Below are positions 8,312 through 15,205 of a DNA stretch of 64,000 nucleotides, one piece after another; within the stretch, counting starts at the first letter, position 1; every line of letters starts with the position of its first letter. The position numbers were made by a program, and so were the translations under genes. The DNA is from Maridesulfovibrio sp. (lineage in GTDB: Bacteria > Desulfobacterota > Desulfovibrionia > Desulfovibrionales > Desulfovibrionaceae): contig NZ_OY762999.1 of the NCBI RefSeq assembly GCF_963666665.1, positions 1,183,501 to 1,247,500 on the forward strand, read 5' to 3'. Below the pieces are notes generated by a model. That model saw only the letters and a program-made list of their open reading frames with translations, was not told where the DNA came from and did no database searches.

Positions 8312-8899
8312 TTAAAGTAAGTTTTGCAGTCCGGAAATGGACCATGCGCAGTAAACCATGGTCAATGACAGGATGATGTTTGCCTGTTTCTGGTATGGGC
8401 GCAGGTAGCGACGGAAGAACGTTCCCAGCACAACCCATGAGCTGTAGGCGCAGAAACCGATGAATGTCAGTATAAGCACGTACAGGGCAATGTCCATAGG
8501 ATCAGAGAAAGCAGGGATTACAAAACTGCCAATGACGGTCAGGGTGAAAAGCACTACTTTCGGGTTGATGAACTGCATGGTGAATCCGGTCATGAATCCA
8601 CCGCTCTTTTTCGAGTTTCCGCCGTCATCCATGTGCAGAATTTTCCATGCAAGGTAGAGCATGTAGCCTGTCCCGATAATAGCCATGACGGTTTGGATCT
8701 GCGGCATCATTTTAAAAAGGTAGCTGCTCAGGGCTGCGGAAAGGCTCAGTAATATGCCGAAAGCCAGTGTTGCCCCGGCCACGAATTCAAGTGCTTTTTT
8801 GTGGCCGTGGTTTTGCGCTGTGGAAAATATTACAATGTTTGAAGGTCCGGGGGTGAATGTCACCACAATGCTGTAGGCCAGAAATGCCAGTATGTTCAT
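8312..8899 (-). CDS. LysE/RhtB-family amino-acid exporter
   Basis: This inner-membrane protein has 195 residues and about six helices with the LysE/RhtB N-terminal signature (VTFTPGPSNIVIFSTAQNHG). Relatives export amino acids such as homoserine, threonine, leucine or lysine. GAGAAAG precedes the ATG at 8899. The downstream AraC-family gene starts 11 bases after its stop, a common exporter-regulator pairing. The substrate cannot be deduced from sequence. Confidence 0.88.
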   Translation of the reverse strand: MNILAFLAYSIVVTFTPGPSNIVIFSTAQNHGHKKALEFVAGATLAFGILLSLSAALSSYLFKMMPQIQTVMAIIGTGYMLYLAWKILHMDDGGNSKKSGGFMTGFTMQFINPKVVLFTLTVIGSFVIPAFSDPMDIALYVLILTFIGFCAYSSWVVLGTFFRRYLRPYQKQANIILSLTMVYCAWSISGLQNLL

Positions 8900-8989
8900 A
8901 CGTCTTTCTCCTCATTTTCAGTATGAGTAGAAATTGGCACAGGCTGGTTTTATCCGGATAGTACAAAGTTGCTCAGTTTGCTGATGTCT

Positions 8990-9670
8990 TCAGCGCAGGC
9001 ATCCTCCTTCGCGGCAACGGCTCAGTTCCTCGTGGTCGAGAATATCAATTTCTGAACCATCAACTGAAATTAAGCCGTTGGAACTCATTTTCTTCATGGT
9101 TCGGGATAGGGCTTCAGGAGTGATTCCAATAATTTTGGAAAGTTCGCGATAGGATATATCCATGGTTATCCTCCCATTTTTTTCACGGCTGAGGAAGTAG
9201 GCTGCGAGTCGTGAAGGGACCTGCTTGAGTGATAGAGAGTCTATCATTTCCATGGCATCCTTAAGCCGTCTGGACATTACCCGCATCATCTGCATCAGGA
9301 TAGTGGGGTCTTCCTGAACCAGTTTTTCATATTCAGTTGGGTTGATGAAAAGGACCCGGCTGTCTTCCAGAGCACTCATGTTCGCCGGGAGCACTCCATC
9401 GGAAAAGACTGAACACAGGCAGAACGGTTCTCCGGGACCGAATACGAAGATTGTCTGCTCTTTGCCTTCGTCGGAAATTTTGAAAAGTTTAACTTTCCCA
9501 GTCAGCAAAACATGTAGCCCCTTGGATGCTTTGTCTTCGCTAAAGAAAATTGATTTACGGGGGATTTCATTAACTACTGCATACTTGGATAGTCTTTCCA
9601 GCTGTTCTTTTTTTAATTTGGCAAAAAGGGGCAGCTCGCTGATTTCTTTTTCAATGTCTTTTTTATTCAT
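8990..9670 (-). CDS. Crp/Fnr-family transcriptional regulator
   Basis: This regulator of 226 residues has an N-terminal cyclic-nucleotide-type beta-barrel (about 15-125; GKVKLFKISDEGKEQTIFVFG), a dimer helix, and a winged helix-turn-helix (ISYRELSKIIGITPEALSRT). The tail RCREGGC carries two cysteines that might sense redox or metal. It lacks the N-terminal cysteine cluster of Fnr, so an iron-sulfur sensor of that type is unlikely. The ATG at 9670 is preceded by GGGA. It is divergent from an SBF-family transporter gene, with a TTGAT-N4-GTCAA operator-like site between them, suggesting control of the transporter and perhaps itself. Confidence 0.88.
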   Translation of the reverse strand: MNKKDIEKEISELPLFAKLKKEQLERLSKYAVVNEIPRKSIFFSEDKASKGLHVLLTGKVKLFKISDEGKEQTIFVFGPGEPFCLCSVFSDGVLPANMSALEDSRVLFINPTEYEKLVQEDPTILMQMMRVMSRRLKDAMEMIDSLSLKQVPSRLAAYFLSREKNGRITMDISYRELSKIIGITPEALSRTMKKMSSNGLISVDGSEIDILDHEELSRCREGGCLR

Positions 9671-9693
9671 AGTTTGTCCCAAATGCGATCCTG

Positions 9694-9707
9694 TTGATCG
9701 AGGTCAA
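9694..9707. promoter_or_regulatory. Fnr/Crp-type operator-like site in a divergent promoter
   Basis: TTGATCGAGGTCAA differs from the Fnr consensus TTGAT-N4-ATCAA at one position. It lies in the 95-base space between the Crp/Fnr regulator gene and the divergent SBF transporter gene. Binding by the neighbouring regulator is inference. Confidence 0.5.
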
Positions 9708-9792
9708 TGTGCGTTTGAATTGTATGGGGTAGTTTTTAACTCATGAGGGCGGGGTAGAGCAATGAATGAACTTTAATGAATTGGAGAAGGAT

Positions 9793-10788
9793 ATGTGGAC
9801 TATATTACAGAAAATTACAAAGAATTTGATTCTGGCTATTCCGGTGATGATGGTTGCGGGATTTATTTATGGATTGAGCTTTGATCCAACTTGGTTGAAA
9901 TCAATGATTATTCCGTTCACTTTTTTGATGGTCTATCCCATGATGGTTACCCTGAAGGTTAAAAAAGTTTTTGAAGGAGGGGATGGCAAAGCTCAGCTCC
10001 TGACCCAGATGATCAATTTCGGAATTGTTCCTTTTGTCGCCTTTGGGTTCGGTATGTATTTCTTTTCTGATAGGCCCTATATGGCTTTGGGATTGTTGCT
10101 TGCGGGATTGGTCCCGACTAGCGGAATGACCATTTCATGGACCGGGTTTGCCAAGGGGAATATGTCCGCAGCGGTAAAAATGACTGTGGTAGGTCTAGTT
10201 GCCGGTTCTTTGCTGACCCCGGTTTTCGTAAAGTTGCTGATGGGCGCTTCTATTGAGATTAACCTAATGGCGGTATTTAAACAGATTGTATTTATCGTTT
10301 TTCTGCCTATGGGGCTTGGCTTTTTGACCCAGAAATTCATGATCAAGAGATATGGTCAGGCTGATTTTCAGAAATATGTCGGTCCGAAATTCCCGACTAT
10401 CTCAACTCTTGGTGTGCTTGGGATCGTATTTGTGGCTCTTGCCCTTAAGGCCAAGACCATTGCTTCAGCACCGGAAGTTTTGCTCAGCATCCTCGTTCCG
10501 TTATTGCTTCTTTACCTGTTCAATTTTACCTTGAGCACTTTGGTCGGTAAGACATTGCTGCCGCGAGGAGACGCAATTGCCCTTGTGTATGGTTCAGTCA
10601 TGCGAAACCTGTCTATCGCACTGGCAATCGCTATTAATGCATTCGGAGCGCAAGGATCGGATGCTGCTCTTGTAATTGCGGTGGCATACATTATTCAGGT
10701 GCAGTCGGCGGCATGGTATGTGCGTTTCACGGATAAGATATTTGGAAATAGCCAGCCAAAACCAGCCCGATTTGCCTGTCAGGGATGA
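9793..10788 (+). CDS. SBF-family transporter (bile acid:sodium symporter / ACR3 fold)
   Basis: This membrane protein of 331 residues has about ten helices. Motifs typical of the SBF/ACR3 superfamily include LLLAGLVPTSGMTISWTGFA and a late ALAIAINAFG segment. Members export arsenite or import bile acids, pyruvate or other organic anions. The motifs do not decide between ACR3 and BASS-type substrates, and no arsR or arsC is adjacent. I start at the ATG at 9793 after GGAGAAGG; an in-frame ATG at 9766 would add nine residues. Divergence from a Crp/Fnr regulator suggests redox- or stress-linked expression. Confidence 0.8.
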   Translation: MWTILQKITKNLILAIPVMMVAGFIYGLSFDPTWLKSMIIPFTFLMVYPMMVTLKVKKVFEGGDGKAQLLTQMINFGIVPFVAFGFGMYFFSDRPYMALGLLLAGLVPTSGMTISWTGFAKGNMSAAVKMTVVGLVAGSLLTPVFVKLLMGASIEINLMAVFKQIVFIVFLPMGLGFLTQKFMIKRYGQADFQKYVGPKFPTISTLGVLGIVFVALALKAKTIASAPEVLLSILVPLLLLYLFNFTLSTLVGKTLLPRGDAIALVYGSVMRNLSIALAIAINAFGAQGSDAALVIAVAYIIQVQSAAWYVRFTDKIFGNSQPKPARFACQG

Positions 10789-10831
10789 TAGAGTTTAGAA
10801 GAATGCACCGTGTAAGTGCTTAGAAAAATGG

Positions 10832-10870
10832 AAATAAGCCACATATATTTTTATGTGGCTTATTTTTTTT
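10832..10870 (+). terminator. Rho-independent terminator after the SBF transporter
   Basis: A 14-base-pair perfect stem (10832-10845 with 10852-10865) and six-base loop are followed by a T run. Confidence 0.9.
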
Positions 10871-10881
10871 AAAATTAAGAT

Positions 10882-10910
10882 TTGACATTGAAAATCGTTT
10901 TCAATATCTT
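10882..10910 (+). promoter_or_regulatory. Promoter with a perfect Fur box in its spacer
   Basis: TTGACA (10882-10887) and TATCTT (10905-10910) are 17 bases apart. Between them lies ATTGAAAATCGTTTTCAAT (10887-10905), a perfect 8-3-8 palindrome matching the Fur-box style TGAAAAT-N-ATTTTCA. Occupancy would block RNA polymerase, so iron repression of the following TPR gene is expected. Confidence 0.75.
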
Positions 10911-10971
10911 GTATTCAAGCACGACGGAAAATAGCTTTCAAACAATTTCAAATATATCTCAGGAGAATCAT

Positions 10972-11286
10972 ATGTGTAATCTCGGAAAAGCATGGCAGTT
11001 GAACAGGGAAGGTATGCAGGCCTGTAACAAGGGCGATTTCAAAAAAGCGGAAAATAATCTGAGGGCAGCGATTCAAATGTCTCAGTGCAAGTCCAAGAAG
11101 ATTCATCGGGCTACCTTGCATAACAATCTTGCTGTTGTCTTGCAGATGTGCGGCAAAGAAGATGAGGCGGTACATGCATATGATCTCGCTATCGGCTTCC
11201 TTAACCCCGGCCACAAAGGGCAGGCAGCCTTGATAGAGCGGTTTGAATCAAAGCGGAAAGCACTAAAGCAGAAGCTTGCAGCATAA
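10972..11286 (+). CDS. Small TPR-like protein, probably iron-regulated
   Basis: This soluble protein has 104 residues and two to three TPR-type helical repeats (AWQLNREGMQACNKGDFKKA; HNNLAVVLQMCGKEDEAVHA). It has no signal peptide, so it is cytoplasmic and probably mediates protein contacts. I start at the ATG at 10972 because CAGGAG lies just upstream; the frame open to 10882 runs through the promoter. It contains four cysteines but no recognisable cluster motif. It is monocistronic with a Fur box in its promoter, so it is likely expressed under iron limitation. Its molecular role is unknown. Confidence 0.75.
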   Translation: MCNLGKAWQLNREGMQACNKGDFKKAENNLRAAIQMSQCKSKKIHRATLHNNLAVVLQMCGKEDEAVHAYDLAIGFLNPGHKGQAALIERFESKRKALKQKLAA

Positions 11287-11317
11287 ATTTTAATCAATAC
11301 GCATCTCCTCCTTGCTT

Positions 11318-11349
11318 AAGCGGGATCCTGTAGCGGGGTTCCGCTTTAT
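11318..11349 (+). terminator. Hairpin terminator after the TPR gene
   Basis: An 11-base-pair stem with two G-U pairs (11318-11328 with 11336-11346) is followed by a short T-rich tract. Confidence 0.6.
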
Positions 11350-11442
11350 TATTAATGATACGTGTAAGCGGGCATCCACTGGGAATTTAGGGATAAAATT
11401 CAATTTATATTCATTATTTGTGAATCAACTCCTTTAAGGGGG

Positions 11443-11470
11443 TTGACTTTGTGTGGAAACTGCCTAAATA
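11443..11470 (+). promoter_or_regulatory. Probable promoter of tig
   Basis: TTGACT (11443-11448) and TAAATA (11465-11470) are 16 bases apart, leaving a leader of about 110 bases before the trigger factor start. No heat-shock-type element was recognised in the leader. Confidence 0.5.
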
Positions 11471-11589
11471 ATCCCAGTTCTTTTGTTGGAACAATGTGAA
11501 AGACTTCACGTTGGCCGACACAAGCCAAAGTACACAACTGCCGTAGCGGTTTGCTCGTGGCAGATATATTTTCTAGGAGGATGCCTAAG

Positions 11590-12897
11590 ATGGATTTTAA
11601 TATTGAAGAAGTTTCAGCGGTAGAAAGAGAGATTAAAGTTTCCGTACCTGCTGAAGAAGTTGGTGCAGCTCTGGATGCAACCGTTGCCCTGTACAAAGTA
11701 CAGACCCCGGTTAAAGGTTTCAGAAAGGGTAAAGTTCCTGCTTCTGTTATCCAGTCAAAGTACAAAAAACAGATCATCAGCGAAGCTACCACTGACCTGA
11801 TCAACTACCAGATCAACGATATCCTCAACGGCCAGTCCTTCGTTCCCGTTTCCAAAATTGACGTTGACGCTAAGGAACTCGTTCGCGGTGAAGATTTCAG
11901 CTATGTAATCAAGTTCGAAATCGTTCCTGAATTCGATACTCCCGGTTACCTCGGTCTTTCCGTTGAAGAAGAGCGTGCCGAAGTTTCCGAAGATGAACTG
12001 AAAGACGTTGAAACCAGACTGCTCCAGTCCATGGCTAAGATCGCTCCCATTGAGGAAGATCGTCCTGCTAAGGACGGCGAACTCGCTTCCGTAACTTTCT
12101 CCGCAGAAATGGACGGCGAGCCTATCCCCGGCGTACAGGCTGACAACTTCGACCTGCCCATCGGTGAAGGTCACTCTCTTGAAGAGTTCGAAGAGTTCGT
12201 TAAGACCCTGAAAGCTGGTGAGTCCGGTGAAACTGACATCACTTTCCCTGAAGATTTCATCAACTCCGATCTCGCAGGCAAGACCGCAACCATGAAGGTT
12301 ACTGTTCACGCCGTTAAAGAACGCAAAATGCCCGAACTTACCGACGATGTTGTTAAGCAGGCCGGCGGTTTTGAATCCGTTGAAAAAATGCGTGAGATCA
12401 TTAAGCAGTCCTACTCTGCAAACCGCAAGCAGCTCAACAAGTCTGCAGCTCAGACCAAGCTGATCAGCGGTATCGTTAAAGAACTCGACTTCCCGCTGCC
12501 TCCTTCCCTCATGGAAGACCGCCTGCAGCGTATGGTTGCTGATGTTATCGGCCGCGCAGAGCGTTCCGGTAAGAGCTTTGAGTCTCTCGGCAAATCCTTG
12601 GAAGAGCTCCGTGAAGAACAGCGTCCCATGGCTGAAGAGTCCGTACGCACTGAAATCTTCCTGCTCAACGTTGCTAAGCGTGAAGAGCTTTCCGTAGAAC
12701 CTCAGGAAGTTGAAGGCGCTCTCTACCAGATCGCACAGCAGACCAGACAGGATCTTAGCTCCGTTAAGTCCTACTACGAAGAGAACAACCTCCTTGTTCC
12801 TCTCAAGGACCGTCTCCTTGCTGACAAGGCTGCCGAGTTCATCTACGAAAACGCAGACGTTACTGAAATCGATCCTGTTAAAAAGGACGACAAGTAA
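11590..12897 (+). CDS. tig: Trigger factor, ribosome-associated chaperone
   Basis: This protein of 435 residues is of normal family length. It has the ribosome-binding N-terminal domain (signature KGFRKGKVPASVI), a central FKBP-type prolyl isomerase domain (about 160-245) and a helical C-terminal chaperone domain. It binds nascent chains at the ribosome exit. The ATG at 11590 follows AGGAGG at ten bases; the ATG at 11581 abuts the Shine-Dalgarno and is rejected. It heads the tig-clpP-clpX block but has its own strong terminator. Its codon use favours C-ending codons compared with the neighbouring kinase gene, as expected for a highly expressed gene. Confidence 0.97.
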   Translation: MDFNIEEVSAVEREIKVSVPAEEVGAALDATVALYKVQTPVKGFRKGKVPASVIQSKYKKQIISEATTDLINYQINDILNGQSFVPVSKIDVDAKELVRGEDFSYVIKFEIVPEFDTPGYLGLSVEEERAEVSEDELKDVETRLLQSMAKIAPIEEDRPAKDGELASVTFSAEMDGEPIPGVQADNFDLPIGEGHSLEEFEEFVKTLKAGESGETDITFPEDFINSDLAGKTATMKVTVHAVKERKMPELTDDVVKQAGGFESVEKMREIIKQSYSANRKQLNKSAAQTKLISGIVKELDFPLPPSLMEDRLQRMVADVIGRAERSGKSFESLGKSLEELREEQRPMAEESVRTEIFLLNVAKREELSVEPQEVEGALYQIAQQTRQDLSSVKSYYEENNLLVPLKDRLLADKAAEFIYENADVTEIDPVKKDDK

Positions 12898-12923
12898 TCT
12901 CGACCGTTTAAATATACATGTTA

Positions 12924-12964
12924 GGCGGCGTGGTTATCTTACCGCGCCGCCTTTTGATTTTTTT
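12924..12964 (+). terminator. Strong terminator after tig
   Basis: GGCGGCGTGG (12924-12933) pairs with CCGCGCCGCC (12942-12951) and is followed by TTTTGATTTTTTTT. The remaining 190 bases before clpP hold no clear promoter match beyond TTGACC at 13014. Confidence 0.9.
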
Positions 12965-13150
12965 TGAAAACGGGTTGTTAATAATTCTATATGCGGTTAA
13001 CAAGTTGTAGAGTTTGACCCGCCGGATTTGTGCTTGTACTCAAGCATTCAAATGATTAGGATGAATTATCACGTGATTATCCGTACCGGATCGGGCGGTT
13101 TTCATTAATTTCAATTCCCTTTTATAAATAAATATTTCCGGGAGATATAG

Positions 13151-13759
13151 ATGTCTGGAACCATACCTATTGTTGTTGAAACTACCGGGCGCACAGAACG
13201 CGCTTACGATATTTATTCCCGTCTTCTTAAGGATAGAATCATCCTGCTCAGCGGCGAAGTTAATGACCATGTTGCCAGCGTTATTTGCGCACAGCTTCTT
13301 TTTCTGGAGTCAGAAGATCCTGATAAAGAAATTTACATGTATATCAACTCTCCCGGCGGCGTAGTTACTGCCGGCATGGCTATTTACGATACAATGCAGT
13401 ATATCTCTGCTCCTGTGGCAACCCTGTGTATGGGACAGGCTGCCAGCATGGGCGCTTTCCTGCTCAGCGCAGGAGAGAAAGGGCAGCGTTATTCCCTGCC
13501 GCATAGCCGTATCCTCATTCACCAGCCTCTGGGCGGTGCGCAGGGTCAGGCTACTGACATTGATATTCAGGCCCGTGAAATCTTAAGACTTAGAAAATCC
13601 CTCAACTCTATCATGGCGGCAAACACCGGCAGGACTGTAGAAGAGATTGAGAAGGATACTGATCGCGATAACTTCATGTCTGCTCAGGAAGCTGTTAAAT
13701 ACGGCCTCATCGACAAGGTTTTGGAGACTCGCGGAAATATTGAATCCAAGGAAGGTTAA
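13151..13759 (+). CDS. clpP: ATP-dependent Clp protease proteolytic subunit
   Basis: This is the serine peptidase of the Clp complex, 202 residues, which degrades unfolded substrates delivered by ClpX or ClpA. The catalytic triad is visible as Ser99 in GQAASMGAF, His124 in ILIHQPLGG and Asp173 in DTDRDNF. GGGAGA precedes the ATG. The stop is six bases before the clpX start, so the pair is one operon. A short propeptide is likely cleaved near the N-terminus, as in other ClpP. Confidence 0.98.
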   Translation: MSGTIPIVVETTGRTERAYDIYSRLLKDRIILLSGEVNDHVASVICAQLLFLESEDPDKEIYMYINSPGGVVTAGMAIYDTMQYISAPVATLCMGQAASMGAFLLSAGEKGQRYSLPHSRILIHQPLGGAQGQATDIDIQAREILRLRKSLNSIMAANTGRTVEEIEKDTDRDNFMSAQEAVKYGLIDKVLETRGNIESKEG

Positions 13760-13765
13760 TTCCTG

Positions 13766-15019
13766 ATGAGTAATGAAAAACAAGGTTCAGGACAGGACCT
13801 TCATTGCTCCTTTTGCTCCAAGTCTCAGGATGAGGTGCAGCGTCTGATCGCCGGACCTGATGTTTACATTTGCGACGAGTGTGTTCAGCTTTGTAATGAC
13901 ATCATGGCTCAGGAAGCGGTCGGTGAGGAGTTTGATGCAGGTAAGCTCCTGTCTCCACAGGAAATTAAAGAACTGCTTGATGAATATGTAATCGGTCAGG
14001 AGCACCCCAAGAAGATTCTGGCTGTAGCAGTTCACAATCACTATAAGCGTGTGTACTACACCCAGTCCAGCGGCTCTGATGACGTTGAAATCGATAAGAG
14101 CAACATTCTGCTGATCGGGCCTACAGGTTCCGGTAAAACCCTGCTGGCTCAGACTCTGGCAAGAGTACTTAAAGTTCCTTTTGCCATTGCAGATGCCACC
14201 ACACTGACCGAAGCCGGTTACGTGGGAGAGGATGTGGAAAACATTCTCGTGCAGCTCTTGCAGAACGCTGACTATGACATTGACGCCGCATCCCGCGGAA
14301 TCATCTACATTGATGAGATCGACAAGATTTCCCGCAAGGGTGACAGTCCTTCCATCACTCGCGATGTTTCCGGTGAAGGCGTGCAGCAGGCTCTGCTCAA
14401 GATCATTGAAGGAACCGAAGCCAACATTCCTCCCAAGGGCGGTCGTAAGCATCCCCAGCAGGAATTTATCAGGCTCGATACCTCCAATATCCTGTTTATC
14501 CTCGGCGGTGCGTTTATCGGTCTGGATACCATCGTGCAGCAGCGCATGTCCGGTTCCGGTATCGGTTTCGGTGCAAAGGTTGAGCAGAAGTCAGATAAGG
14601 GAATCAGTGAACTGTTTGCTAAAGCAGAACCCGCGGATTTGGTCAAATTCGGTCTTATTCCCGAGTTTGTCGGCCGTATCCCGGTTCAGACCGCTCTTTC
14701 CGAGCTGAGCGAAGAAGATCTCGTGCGTATCCTTCAGGAGCCTAAAAACGCTCTGGTCAAGCAGTACAAGAAAATGTTCGAACTGGACGGCGTACGCCTG
14801 ACTTTTACTGCTAACGCTATGAAGTCTATTGCAGCCAAAGCTGTGCAGCGTAAAACCGGTGCACGCGGTCTGCGCAACGTGCTTGAATCCATCATGCTTG
14901 ATATCATGTACAGGCTTCCCTCCATGAGTGGAGTCAAAGAGTGCGTGATCAATAAAAGCGTTGTTGAAAATGGAATGGAACCCATTCTGTTCTTTCACAA
15001 TGAAGTGAAAAGCGCATAG
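13766..15019 (+). CDS. clpX: Clp protease ATP-binding subunit ClpX
   Basis: This AAA+ unfoldase of 417 residues feeds substrates to ClpP. An N-terminal C4 zinc-binding domain (CSFCSKSQDEV, then ICDECVQLC) is followed by Walker A GPTGSGKT, Walker B IIYIDEIDKI, the IGF-type ClpP-contact loop (GSGIGFGAKV) and the C-terminal small domain. All expected elements are present and the length is typical. It is co-transcribed with clpP and ends at a strong terminator. In many relatives lon follows directly; here a histidine kinase gene lies between. Confidence 0.98.
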   Translation: MSNEKQGSGQDLHCSFCSKSQDEVQRLIAGPDVYICDECVQLCNDIMAQEAVGEEFDAGKLLSPQEIKELLDEYVIGQEHPKKILAVAVHNHYKRVYYTQSSGSDDVEIDKSNILLIGPTGSGKTLLAQTLARVLKVPFAIADATTLTEAGYVGEDVENILVQLLQNADYDIDAASRGIIYIDEIDKISRKGDSPSITRDVSGEGVQQALLKIIEGTEANIPPKGGRKHPQQEFIRLDTSNILFILGGAFIGLDTIVQQRMSGSGIGFGAKVEQKSDKGISELFAKAEPADLVKFGLIPEFVGRIPVQTALSELSEEDLVRILQEPKNALVKQYKKMFELDGVRLTFTANAMKSIAAKAVQRKTGARGLRNVLESIMLDIMYRLPSMSGVKECVINKSVVENGMEPILFFHNEVKSA

Positions 15020-15044
15020 CTGAAATTTGTTTTGGTTTTTATGT

Positions 15045-15079
15045 AGCCCCCGTTTCTGTCAGGAGCGGGGGCTTTTTAT
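15045..15079 (+). terminator. Rho-independent terminator after clpX
   Basis: AGCCCCCG (15045-15052) pairs with CGGGGGCT (15066-15073) and is followed by a T run. Confidence 0.9.
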
Positions 15080-15205
15080 TATGCAGATTTTTGAATTATT
15101 TTATTATGAGAAAGGATGTTTTTTAATTGTATGGGATTGGCTTTATCCGAGTAATGTCGTATGAAAAATTTTACTCAAATTTTATATTTTCAGGTCGGCC
15201 AGTTC

